DNA of 64,000 nt. It comes from Trochalopteron elliotii. Lineage: Eukaryota; Chordata; Aves; Passeriformes; Leiothrichidae. Both the position numbers and the translations under genes were made by a program. This document shows, piece after piece, positions 53,831 to 64,000 of the stretch. The stretch's first letter is position 1. Every line of letters starts with the position of its first letter. The stretch covers positions 35,001 to 99,000 of the forward strand of contig JANPWX010000473.1 of NCBI GenBank assembly GCA_024734555.1, written 5' to 3'. The notes below the pieces were generated by a model. It worked only from the letters and a program-made list of their open reading frames with translations. It made no database searches and was not told the DNA's origin.

Positions 53831-55469
53831 GATCTCTGATAATACTGCATATAAGAGTATATTGCTAGTAACTAATGTGTGAAGATTTGGGAAAGCTTGA
53901 AATAGCTACTGCACCTTTTAGACAAATATGGAAGTTTTCCTGGAAAGGTTTCTCTTCATTATTTATAAATGGACAACTAGCACTCATAAATATTCATTAA
54001 AAAACCATTTTCACCATCCTAAATTAAAAAAAAAATCTCTTAAGAAAACATTTCAGTCAATCTTATTTTGATGAAGAAGACACAAGGAAAACTGAAACAG
54101 TTAAAAGATTCTGCAGGCTATAAAGAGGCGGAGTTCCTCCCACAAAACTGCAATCTAATAAAATAGATTTGACATTCAAGGTTTTTCACCTATGAGGGCT
54201 AAACAATAAGGAGTTATTTAACTGGTGAGCAATCCAGAGATGAGAAAATCCATGTCCCATGCTCTTATTTTAAACTGTAAAAAAAGAATGGTCTAGTGAT
54301 AAAAACCCTTATTGAAGAAATTTCACCATAATTCAGAGGTTCTGTGTTTCTAACTTTTCTTACGTAGTTTGATTTTAAAGAGGCATTTCAAGTAGAGGCC
54401 AGCATTTTTATCCTAAATAGTGTAAGTATGCAGAACCTTTCCAAAAACTGTAAGGCACTCAATATGCATTTTCATTTCATATTTAAACTACATACTGAAG
54501 AAGTCCTAAATTCAGTTGTACTCTGTATAAATCATACTGCTGCTTGCAATGCACACTGTTGTGCTGCATTTTGCTTCTCCCCCCAGAACCAATGCTGACT
54601 GACTGCTGACACATCACATTCTAACTGCAGAAACCCATTTGAGAAGACCTTATTCACATCCTTTCTTAATTCAGTTCTCCTTTGCTCCCATTTCCTTACT
54701 GCCCTGATTGCTCCAGTCAGCCTGGCTGCAGTCTGCTTTCCCTAACAGTATGAGGAAGACAAACATATGTATTATAGATTAGTGAAACGTGTACAGGAAG
54801 ATCACAGTAGGACAGTGATCCAACATGTTCAAAAAGGGATAGTTTGTGTCAGTTCAGCTTACAGAAAGCACATCTCTAACAAAACCTGAAGTTATTCAAA
54901 AGGGGCTGCAGCTGAGCAGCAAAGGAAGAAATTATACAAGTGGGTCATCTACGCATGTCTAGGGCAACAGGTTGTTTCAAGAGCTGCACTTCACTCTTGT
55001 TTCCAGTGTCCCATGGCTAATTCAACTCTTTTTACAGACCCTCCTGCCACTTTCCTTCCAAATTACATTACAGATTAGAATCTCAAATTTATCTGAAAGA
55101 AAAGATTGCATTCTGAGACAGGACTCGGTGATGAGGACCCCCCAAATATTCTGATTCATAGCTATAATAAGTGAGAATTTACTATGCTGTGAAATGAGGG
55201 TGCATGCTTCCCTACACGTGTGAAAACAGAGAGAACATTTGTATTTTAAAACCAAACCCAGACTACCAAGGGTTTTTGTTTCTACTGTACTGTTGAAAAG
55301 CAGTTGTTCAAATGCTTTAATACCTCACAATGCCTGGTTTCACTAACTGCATTCTCTGGAAAGTGACAAACGTTATAAAGGAATTGTCTTGGGGAAAAAA
55401 AAGCCCTCCTTCATGTATTTGCCTTTAAGTGGCTTCTGAAGAGGATACCTCTAGTTGAGAAACTTCTAG

Positions 55470-56120
55470 CACTCACGCAGAGATGACCTGCATGAAGAAC
55501 TGGCTGCCTGATTAACTATTAACTACTCTCAATAGGATTAGATAATTAAAGACATTGATGACCATTAATTAGGAGGAGGGCATCTTAATTTGTCACTTGA
55601 TAGGGCCCTTTCAATGATTTATAGGTTAGGGCTACTTGCAATTGTGAAGGGGAGGGGGCAGTGAAGAGAGAGAACCCTTAAGTTACCTTATCAAGTGGCC
55701 AGCTAAAAAGGGCAGAGGGTCAAATAAGGGCCAAAGTGGTCACTTAAGGGTGAAGTCCCAAACACCAAAGCAGTGCCAAGCCACATTGACCAGCATTTGG
55801 TGATGGAGTAAAAAATATGCTAATTTATTGGTGGCAATTCTCTCTTTTTATGGTTTCAAGCAGTTAAGACAAGTGGTCTGCTTAAGAGCTTTTCATTTGA
55901 AAAGAGATTAAACAAAATGGTTTGTCAGGGATGCTTGGCTGTTTTATGTCTTTGTTAAAAAAAAAAAAAAATTGCTCAGACTGTACCGATGACTATTGCA
56001 TCACCCTGAAAGCCATCTTCCATCTCTAAGCATTACTTGGTTAATAAATACATCAGCTCTAATTGCTTAATAGTGCTATGTTCATTTGCTCTTTAGCAAG
56101 ATTAAAATGAAATACATCTT
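55470..56120. promoter_or_regulatory. Candidate conserved regulatory element with NKX2-type and homeodomain motif clusters
   Basis: Motif-dense unique sequence 0.6 kb beyond the ELP4 donor site. It has ATTAACTATTAAC, GGATTAGATAATTAAAG and CATTAATTAGG in its first 110 bp. It then has AAGTG/CACTT cores of the NKX2 type at 55594, 55691-55698 (TCAAGTGG), 55734-55745 (AAGTG and CACTT facing each other, running into CACTTAAG) and 55871. ATGCTAAT, a POU-octamer-like site, lies near 55817. Factor assignments are motif reading only, and enhancer identity is inferred from ELP4-PAX6 biology. Confidence 0.48.
55957..55971. repeat. Poly(A) run inside the candidate element
   Basis: Fifteen consecutive A. 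It separates two motif-rich halves of the block at 55.47-56.12 kb. Confidence 0.9.
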
Positions 56121-56729
56121 TTGTATTACTGCCTTCTATCAGGACTGTCTGTATAAAGGTCACAGAAAAAAGTTTAAATTTAGTAGGAAATTTACTTAAG
56201 GACATTAGTGTAAATGATACTGTGTTTAAAATGACATAAAAGAGCGAAAGGTGATTTCAGTAATGCAAAGAAAATGGTTTCTGAATACTGATAAGGACAC
56301 TTATCCCCCATACCACACACAATTTTAGGCAACATTATACATAAAATTCCCTCTACAGGGGTAATAACATGTAGCTACTTTCCCACCCACTAACACAAGT
56401 AAGAGCAAGTCATTAACATTTAATTAAATATGCTCCTGACATCCTTAGAAACATGTCATGCTTTGTTATTGAAGGTTGTGGCCTACTTTCCATGTACATT
56501 TTAAGCCAAAATAAAGTATTTATAACAGACCGATTCAGTGCAGCAAATGAGACATTTTTAATTAGAAGGCATATTACAGTATTTTATAAAACCATTCCAA
56601 CAGCAAAACCAGAATGAAATGAATTTACATCATCTGATGCATATTTTATGTGTTTCACAAAACGAAACATAAGAGATGGGATTAGCTCCACCTTTTGGGT
56701 TCTAAATAGCGAAACAACGTTTCTCTTAC

Positions 56730-56836
56730 CTCGATGGTGAACTGCTTCCTTTTTAATCTAAAAGCAAGGTCCTTCGTGTCTGACACATCACAGATCAAGC
56801 TATTAAGCCGAGGAATCTGATGTACATGAACCAAAC
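56730..56836 (-). CDS. ELP4: ELP4 internal coding exon (penultimate in the usual gene model)
   Basis: Read on the minus strand, this 107-bp exon follows a pyrimidine tract ending TTTCCACAAG and ends ATCGAG before GTAAGAG. Its first two bases complete the glycine begun in the upstream exon, giving [22 protein letters not shown], and it closes in phase 0 after KRKQFTIE. The run [23 protein letters not shown] is diagnostic to my eye of ELP4, just before the C-terminal segment that begins LHLPPDLSD in the human protein. Matching phase with the upstream exon, same strand, and intact splice sites on both sides argue for a working gene rather than a retrocopy. The last exon was not seen in the window. 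Confidence 0.94.
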
Positions 56837-57099
56837 CTTGTGGAAAGAGTAAAGGAGGGGAAAAAAAAATTAAGAAAACGCTGTCATCCAGATGCATAAA
56901 TTAGAGTTTAACAGCAGAATTCTGTATATTTATACACACTCATCCTCCCCTTTTTAAACTGGAGCTTACTACCAGGAGCAATGAAGCAAACGGTGTGATT
57001 ATGCTCAAGTAATCAAGCAGAATAAGATAAACAGAAATCCTTGTGCGAGGAAAACTAATTGCACTTTGGTACAGAAGTACAGATGTAAAGAGCGATCTT

Positions 57100-57400
57100 A
57101 ATACTTGTCAAAACTACAGCCGGTTTGTGTGTGATTTTCTCTTGTATTTACAGTAAGCAAATATGGCTATCACCTTGCATGCTGCCCACGGCACCACTGA
57201 GTGATCTTTATTTTATTAAATGCACCAGTAAGCAGCCAGCAAAACAAGGCTTATGGGTTACTGATAACCACTGAAGCTCTAATGAGAACTCCTTCGTTTT
57301 GTGCCCTGAAAATGACTTGAGAAAAAGTTTCTGGGAAATCCCGATTTAGATCACGCTTTTTAATAAATTTTAACCCCTGTGCCACCCCAGAAGAAATATG
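57100..57400. promoter_or_regulatory. Possible conserved element within the short ELP4 intron
   Basis: Unique sequence with CpGs (CAGCCGGTTT, CCCACGGCACC, CCCGATTTAG, ATCACGCTTT) and GGTTACTGATAACC, an inverted GGTTA/TAACC motif. It lies about 300-560 bp upstream of the penultimate exon in transcript order. Splicing-related constraint is an alternative to enhancer function. Weak call. Confidence 0.28.
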
Positions 57401-59179
57401 TTTTCCTCCTGCAGAAGGCTTCTATAGCTGCTCAGATGTTTTTAACAGTACTAGGTGCACTGCAAGCTCTGCATTCTGTCAGCTGCAACTCAAGCTGATT
57501 TTTTCTGACAAGGACGCTGGATGGTTTTTGTGCAGCCTAATATAGTCTCTGAACAACCTAAGGGTGATTTTCTACATCTGAAAACCAGGAAAATTCTACA
57601 GGGCTTCTCAGTTTCTGGCCTATATTTGCTATTCATAAAGCCAGTGTCTAAATGGAAATACTGAACATTTAGAAAAGGTATCTGACTTCAAAACAGCAGC
57701 TGTGAGAAAATCCCCAAACATCAAACCCCTTATTTAAAATAAGGCAAGTATTTTTTCAGTATTTTCTTTTTTTTTTTTAGCAGGAAGCTTCCTAAAATTG
57801 CAATACTTTAAAAAGCATAATTTTTATGGACACTAATTACAAAAATTCCCAATAATATTAGAAAAGTGTTATTACAGTTTTAAACCCTACAGTTTAATCC
57901 CTGCCTCCTGTCTAGTGAATTAGGAGAATTATTTGTTAGGCTTTTGAGTACAAAATCTAATTATTGCATATAGGAACAGCAGGTATAACACAGGGTTGCT
58001 TATATACAGCATCCTAGAAATTTTATTTAGGGGTCATCTATATAATTATTTATTATTTTGTAGCTTTTCAAATATTTAAATTTGCAGGTAGCTTAATAAA
58101 ATTATTAAGGAGGATTCATTATATAATGCAATAATGTAATCAAACCTTTCCTGAGTAATGTAAAAATCTTTCATAATCTGCAGTAAATAAATACCTTAAA
58201 ATACCTTCTTAGGCAAAAAGAATCCACAAAGTTAAAACCATTAGAAATACTTCTTTCCAGACTGTCAAATTAAAGTTGTGCAAAGCTCAAAAGCTATGAA
58301 AATTGACGCATAATTTTTATTAAATAGTACCAGAAATGACGTAGCATACTTTTTTACAGGAAACCAGGAAATAACTGCTAAAACACACATTGTCTTAAAG
58401 GATCTCTTCAGTACTGAGAAAAGGAGTATTAAATTGACAGAATTATGTTAGCATAAACAAAGGCCATATCACGATTATACAGTTGGAAAAAATAATTAGG
58501 CAAATTATTCCAGCTTTTGTTCATGGTTTCTTTTTCATTCACCTTTTTTTTCAGATAATGAAATGTGCACTACTTTCACAGTCAGAAAGATTTTTCTCTG
58601 ATTTATTAATTACAGCTTGCATACACACAGTGGTGTCTCAACACCATCTTTGCTTTTTTTCTACATACTCCATACATTCTGCTAGGGAAAACATTGCCAC
58701 TGTCATATGTTTACAGCAGGTTTCAGATAAGCAGTTTACTTTCAGCTCAAGGTTTCCATGGAACTACAGTAGTATCACAATAATAAGAGCTGTAATTTAT
58801 GCACAGTCTGAGCACTGCTCTGGATTAGCTAAAACTGTTATTCACTGCTTTGACTGTGCATAACTTCCAATATAATTTTTGAAATTTAAACAGTTCTGCT
58901 GCAACAGCAAACAAAAATCCTTGGGAATCAAAATGCAAGATTAAGCACCATTACACATTTTGAAGATGAAACACTTGAGAGGCTACATGACTTTTTACCA
59001 AAATCAGTTTCATATTTCACATGCCACATGTGCCCACATTCATTTCCTTAAAAATGCAAGTGCTGTAACCTATAGCTGAAAAAACAGAACATTATTTTTT
59101 AGGCACAGTTTACCGAGCACATAATTTAGCAGTTTAATTCACCTTACTATAATATATGTTTTCCCGTGTTCTCAATTTA

Positions 59180-59530
59180 AAACTTGGCAGATCAAAAAGT
59201 ATTGATTTCATGACAAGCTCAGCTCGCTGGTCAGATGATTGCCAAGCCTCCCCTGCATGTGAATTCCCCAAAGCCTGCCTGTTGAGATGTACATCTGATT
59301 GAGCCATGCCTCAGTAATGCGGCTTGACAACATGCAAGGAGTTGCCATGTTTCCTTTGCAGCCCTAATGCACTTTGCTGAAAATTTCCCTAACTCGAGAC
59401 TGGTTAGGCAAGGGGAAACATTTAAGAGGTATATTCCAAAATGAAATCTAACGCTGCTTCCTAGCAGATACCCAATTGGAGGGTGAGCTGCTAAGTGCCC
59501 TAGAAACACTTAGGGCAGACTTTTTGCATT
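59180..59530. promoter_or_regulatory. Possible conserved element next to an ELP4 splice donor
   Basis: Unique, more GC-balanced sequence directly downstream of the ELP4 exon in transcript order. It has CpGs at GCTCGCTG, AATGCGGC, ACTCGAGA and TAACGCTG. It could be a PAX6 enhancer or intronic sequence constrained by splicing. An overlapping 92-codon open frame on the minus strand has no recognisable family. Confidence 0.35.
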
Positions 59531-59548
59531 GCTAAAGATGGAACTTAC

Positions 59549-59657
59549 CGTGGTAATCCTTGTACAATGGATTGGTTTCTCTCTCAGAGCCAATAAATGA
59601 TTCAAGACCAACTACCATATCTGACAAGTTTGTTACACGTTCCATAATTGCTTTATT
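59549..59657 (-). CDS. ELP4: ELP4 internal coding exon (antepenultimate in the usual gene model)
   Basis: Read on the minus strand, this 109-bp exon starts after a good acceptor (pyrimidine-rich, ending TCTTACAG) and ends at a strong donor (GTAAGT). It opens in phase 0 with [13 protein letters not shown], includes [20 protein letters not shown], and leaves one base (G) of a split glycine codon for the next exon. The peptide matches what I know of vertebrate ELP4, near residues 310-345 of a protein of about 424 residues. ELP4 pairs with ELP5 and ELP6 in a ring of RecA-like folds within Elongator, which modifies the wobble uridine of certain tRNAs. There is no stop or frameshift. Identification is from memory of the family, not from a search. 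Confidence 0.93.
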
Positions 59658-60397
59658 CTGTAAGACATGGAAACAAAATACACATCCTATGTGATGAAAA
59701 AGGTAATTAATGTCCATAGACTAAGCCTTGGTCTTCTCAATGACAAACTGTGGTGGAAAAATAGGTCATCAATACTTAGAAATTGTGTTAGAAGGTTTTT
59801 TTTCTTAAAAAAAACCCCAACAACCTGAAATATTTGTCTAAAGAAAACACACATTTGACAAGGACAAACCATAAAAGGGCTAACTTAGCACTAAATTAAC
59901 ATTTCCCTAAATCTTCATAGCAAGCATTTGCTCACATCAGTGATATTTACATGCCATGTGTTAAGCTTATCTCTCATTGATTTCTACTATGAGTCTGATG
60001 GCCAGTTTTTGTTTGAGTTCTGAAAACCTTGGTTTTTAATACACTTAGGCATATCATCCCTAATATTTTGAGCAAGCAGAACCCACACAATTATTCATTT
60101 TGGCTATCAGTCAAACATGGACAACTCAAGTAATTTCTTAGCATTTTTCCCTCTGAAAGTTTCTCTCCGCACAACATGTGACTCTAAAGCTTCAGGCAGC
60201 ATGGCCGTTCCTCAATACATTTGTGATTTTTAAGTGCTGCCTCATGTGTTGTGCTACAATGTACTGTCATATGCCTTAAATAAGCTGTTTTCCACATGGT
60301 TTTCTTTACTTAATTTTATATAGCAGAAAGAGACATTCAAAGGTCACAACAGAGATCTTCAGAGGTAAGTCAGAAGAAATGTTCTTAAATGCTTTGA

Positions 60398-60405
60398 TGA
60401 CGTCA
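60398..60405. promoter_or_regulatory. Full CRE palindrome TGACGTCA
   Basis: A perfect 8-bp CREB/ATF consensus in AT-rich intron. Flanks are GA and AC, so it lacks the wider MAF-type palindrome. Function is not shown. Confidence 0.4.
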
Positions 60406-61649
60406 ACATTTAACGAGGGAAAAAAAAAAGAAACACATCTGTGGTAAAAAGCAAAATATTACTTTAAGATAGGAATTAGTTATCTTAAAGGTACCTGGAC
60501 AACTGGTATAATACTCTTGTTCGTGGTGGTTGCAGTGCTACATTCATCAAAACGTTCATGGGTATCAAGACTAATCACCTCAAAATACCCATTACAATTG
60601 TAAGGAATTAGCTCTGCAGCTCCAGGTCATAGTTTTGTATTTTTTATTAATTTTAAAGTATTTTGTACATTTTGCACTGCTTTCATAAACTATACAACTG
60701 ATGCTTATCCTGAAAGGTCAATTTAAATACTGGTAAACTACTTATAATAACAATTTATCAATTAGGAGCAGAGAGACTAAAACATCACCAGACACGTTAG
60801 AATAGTCCATGCATTGTACTGACATTCAGGTTTATTAAAACAGTGATCAACATCCCAACTGCTTTCATGAACCCACATTTCAATAACCATTATTTTTTAG
60901 CCACAGAGAAGCTCACAAAGCAGACACGAAAGGTGAAAATTTCCTGCTCCTGTCAACGAATATACTGAATTCTGTTTTCTGACCTCTACATGAAGTTGTG
61001 GCCTGTCTGGAACAGCCCAATCTGCCCAGGCCTAAACCCACAGATCCCATGGTACCTTTACACCCCCTCCCTTCCCCACCTTCTGGGCCAGATGGCATCA
61101 AATCCTGGGCAGAGGTCTCTTTTCAAAGCTGCTACTTGTGCACAGGCCAAGAGCATCCATCCCTGTGGAATCAGGGAACTTCCATTTTACCCACAAAGTC
61201 TAATGCTGGATAATGAAAAAGTGGTGTCATCTTACAGAATTTCCTTTCTGAGAAATAACATTAGTGATGTGAGGTAAAAGAACACTGCCCACACACCAAT
61301 CCCTAGACTTTGCTATTGTATCTGCCCCTGAAATAGTAAAGCTGACTTGCAAATCATTTCCTCTTCTAGGAAGAGAGAGACAATATACTATATTTTAATG
61401 GAATCTTTTGGTCACATTACTCTACAGGGGCAATCACATAAAGATGGTATAAATCTAAATCTAAACTAGTCAGTGACCTCTGTAAACCCACAGACCAGAA
61501 ATTACCTTCTTTTTGTCAGTTCTTCAGGAGGCTGCTGGATGCTATTTGTATACGTAAGAACTACAAAACTTTTATATAAATAAACAAACACTGATGACTC
61601 CTGGAAACAAAGCTAAACTCGCAATACAGAAGAAATATCCTAACCTTTG

Positions 61650-62250
61650 AAAAAACATTTGCTGTCCATTGATGTTTTTGCTTGCCAGTTTTGATAACAA
61701 TGGGTTACAAAAACCGTGGAAAGAAAGGCGCTCAACTATCAACTACAGATCCTCATCACTGACAGTCCTGCAAATCATAAGAACAGCATCCTCCTCTTTG
61801 GTTTTAATTCTGGAAAGATTCAACTGAGGGACAGCACCTCAATATTTGCCTGATGATACATGAGTTAATATGTTGGTTTCAGCTCTTCCTCTGAAAGGGT
61901 TCGCTTCCTTAAATGGTGCTCTCTTTGCCCATGATGATTTTGCTTTTGTTTTTAAAGTGTGTCAAAATATTCCCCTGGCTTAATGCACTGTATCTCGGGA
62001 AATATTTTGCACAGTGAATCGCCACACCAAACAGACATTTGCTTATGTGGCATTGTTGCCATAGATCTGTATCTATCATGTATTTTCTAGTTTGCAGTGT
62101 TCAGCACATTAATGTCCAATCAAAGCTGACGTCAGCACACAGATAGTTGTGATGTATGGCACACTGACATAAACACACAAATCATGTTGCCCCATCTGGG
62201 CTTGAAAATTTAACAGAGCTCCAGATCTTCCTCCAGCCCCATACAAATAT
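61650..62250. promoter_or_regulatory. Candidate conserved intronic element in the upstream ELP4 intron
   Basis: Unique sequence with CpGs (AACCGTGG, AGGCGCTC, GTTCGCTTCC, TCTCGGG, AATCGCC, GACGTC), a CCAAT box at 62116-62120 and the MAF/CRE palindrome just after it. The composition contrasts with the flanking A-rich DNA. An enhancer of PAX6 or ELP4 is plausible; conservation was not testable here. Confidence 0.4.
62124..62137. promoter_or_regulatory. Near-perfect CRE-type MAF recognition element
   Basis: AGCTGACGTCAGCA matches 13 of 14 positions of the CRE-type MARE, TGCTGACGTCAGCA, and contains a 12-bp perfect palindrome. Large MAF proteins bind such sites and drive lens and pancreatic genes. 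CREB/ATF factors could bind its TGACGTCA core instead. Confidence 0.5.
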
Positions 62251-64000
62251 ACCTCCTGCTTCTGGCATAAACTTGGCAGCTCTGGAGGTGAGCCAGGACA
62301 TGGTTAGGAGGAAAGCCAGGAATGGTGAGATTCAGGGAAAGAGTTTGTTGGCAGCTAGGAGAGGTATTGTTTTAAATTATACTAAAAATGAAAAAAAAAG
62401 ATCCAGTCTTGGAAAGTTTTCAGTCTTGCTAGATGTACTGCAGTTTTTCTAAATTAGTTAGTTCAGCCAAAATATAATTATTCTAACAACATGGTAGCAA
62501 TCCTGTTGTGCAGGCTGGGCTGGGCATCCATTCTATATCTTACTTTGTGCTACTGTTTCAGACAGACATTTTCTTTTAAGTGCAAACTTGCAATATTTGG
62601 GTTCAACCAAAGTGTACTTTCAAAACATGTCAAGAAAATCCATGTAGCGAGCTGGCTGTGGAAATGGCAACTGTACAAGTGTTTAAGCAGCTTTGGGGAA
62701 GGGCAATTATGGAAAAAGATTGTTTTGTCTTACTAATTTTTTTAAGAAGGCACATACCTTTGAGTAATTATTTGTGCATGTTTAAAAATATTTATTTACA
62801 ACAAAAGCGGTTTAAAAATTACTATGTTCTGTGTTTGAGTATAAAGCATGGTACTCTACCAACACAAATTCATGCATAGCCTGTATGCTCAAACTTGCAC
62901 ACTGAAATAATTACTGTGTGTTTCTACTGGATTGGATTCTTAATGTACCACAATTTTATCATTACTACTATTAATCAAATCCATCTTGGTTCATCTGGAT
63001 TCCATATTAGGAAAAAAATCTGTCTTTTCTACTCTGGTCTAATTTCTAGTTCTCCTCTGATTTCCTCTCAAAATTTTTCTAACACCCAAAATCCATCCTC
63101 TCATTTTGTCAGTTTCTAAAATGTTAAAAACCCCACAAAATTTATGTAATGAAAGTATTTTAATTCTCAGTCCTTGAACTGCATAAGTAAAGAAAAGTTA
63201 GAGAATGACAATTTTTCTTAGAACAGCCTCCATTTTCTACATAGTACATATAAAATATCTCAAAATTTAAAAGGAAAATAAGATGCTCATGTTAAAGATC
63301 TACAATGAGATACAATTACCATCTATGTAAATACTTGAATTACATAGGCTTTTTGCATATATTTGCATTTTTATTCCGAGCAGTACATTAACATAATTTT
63401 AATATGGAATTATATACTGCATTGAAAATAAGATATTTTAAGACCACATCTCTTTTTAAAGAGACATTAAGCCGATATTTTGGTAGAGGGCTACTTCTGT
63501 ATCTTTACATTCTGGTAAAATAATCCCATCACTGGTTTTATTTTAAAACATTTAACTAAGAATTAATACATTTAACCCTACTTCAATTTCATCACCTAAA
63601 ACACTACTTACAAATATTGTTTGTATTGGGACAAAACCCAGGTGAAGTATTTCATATGACAGCAAAGTATTCAAAGAGGAATTCAGATACTCTTCCCAAG
63701 TCCAGGTAAATTGTAATTGGAGGCAACAATCTCTGTTGTTACCAACAGGTGAATCCAGAAATCCTGACATTTCATTTGAAAGAAGGTCTCAATAATAAAC
63801 ACCAAGCAAGTTATACCAAATAATATGAATATGATCAACTTAAGGCAAATTTTGGTGTGTTTGAATTTTCAAGAAAAGCTCAAAAATTGGTTGTATTTTT
63901 TTAAAAAAATGTGTTACATTCTGTCATAAAGCTGAAGTAAGCTTAGCCCCATAATGGAGTAATTTTAGCTCACACTTCACTAAATAATTTTAGTTCACGC

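Larger units (their letters stand above)
1..56729 (-). other. ELP4: Long 3' intron of ELP4, partial
   Basis: Everything left of the exon ending at 56730 should be the intron after it, because that exon ends at a clean donor and the known C-terminal coding exon is not recognisable further left. In mammals this intron exceeds 100 kb and holds PAX6 distal enhancers. That is established for mammals and inferred here by synteny. It contains CR1 fragments, an inverted repeat pair, an LTR-like piece and several candidate regulatory blocks, listed separately. I saw no exon of any second gene on either strand. Confidence 0.8.
56837..59548 (-). other. ELP4: ELP4 intron between the two coding exons
   Basis: This 2.7-kb intron is bounded by GTAAGT on the upstream side and CAAG on the downstream side, read on the minus strand. 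It carries no recognisable transposon. It has a homopolymer T run near 57768-57778 and two stretches that look more constrained than their surroundings (about 57100-57400 and 59180-59530), listed separately. The open frames in it are short and unrelated to ELP4. Confidence 0.88.
59658..64000 (-). other. ELP4: ELP4 upstream intron, partial
   Basis: This is the sequence upstream of the first visible ELP4 exon, running off the right edge. I found no further ELP4 exon: the open frames here do not encode the expected preceding segment. It contains two full TGACGTCA palindromes (60398 and 62127) and a candidate conserved block near 61.65-62.25 kb. The rest is AT-rich and unremarkable. Confidence 0.8.

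Noticed and set aside
63989..64000. TTCACGC at the right edge, resembling the core of a PAX6 paired-domain site
   Set aside because: Only half of the consensus is visible before the window ends; such 7-mers occur by chance.
1..64000. tRNA, rRNA, CRISPR or operon-like systems
   Set aside because: None seen. Sequence texture, splice sites and CR1 remnants show vertebrate intronic DNA.

Overview
The window looks like bird nuclear DNA and lies inside one gene. Two spliced coding exons on the minus strand (59549-59657 and 56730-56836) join in frame. They encode about 72 residues that I recognise as the C-terminal part of ELP4 (Elongator complex protein 4). The avian assignment rests on three minus-oriented fragments that look like CR1 LINE 3' ends, carrying the bird-type CACAGAATCA-like tail, and on low repeat density. 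An LTR-like fragment near 39.2 kb hints at a passerine, but weakly.

Layout from right to left, which is the direction of ELP4 transcription: part of an upstream intron (64000-59658), an exon (59657-59549), a 2.7 kb intron (59548-56837), the next exon (56836-56730), then at least 56.7 kb of the following intron. I did not find the last coding exon, so it probably lies beyond coordinate 1. In vertebrates ELP4 sits tail-to-tail with PAX6, and its introns, above all the long 3' one, hold distal PAX6 enhancers (the downstream regulatory region, including SIMO). By synteny PAX6 should lie to the left of this window on the plus strand. Several unique, CpG-retaining or homeodomain-motif-rich blocks (about 43.9-44.4, 53.2-53.8, 55.5-56.1, 59.2-59.5 and 61.65-62.25 kb) are the best candidates for such enhancers. 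No alignment was possible, so they remain candidates.

The left 43 kb is mostly AT-rich intron with little recognisable content. Exceptions are a CR1 copy at 25.7 kb, the LTR-like piece, a few short tandem repeats, and an unrecognised family present as two inverted copies about 3.3 kb apart (17950-18354 and 21657-21993) that are very alike outside a microsatellite. One copy is bracketed by an imperfect 29-bp direct repeat.

I see no complete gene, RNA gene, CRISPR array or prokaryotic-style system. The short open frames scattered through the window look like chance. The points most worth following up are the inverted repeat pair, a near-perfect MAF recognition element at 62.1 kb, a cluster of NKX2-type cores at 55.6-55.9 kb, and the CpG-rich islands of intronic sequence.
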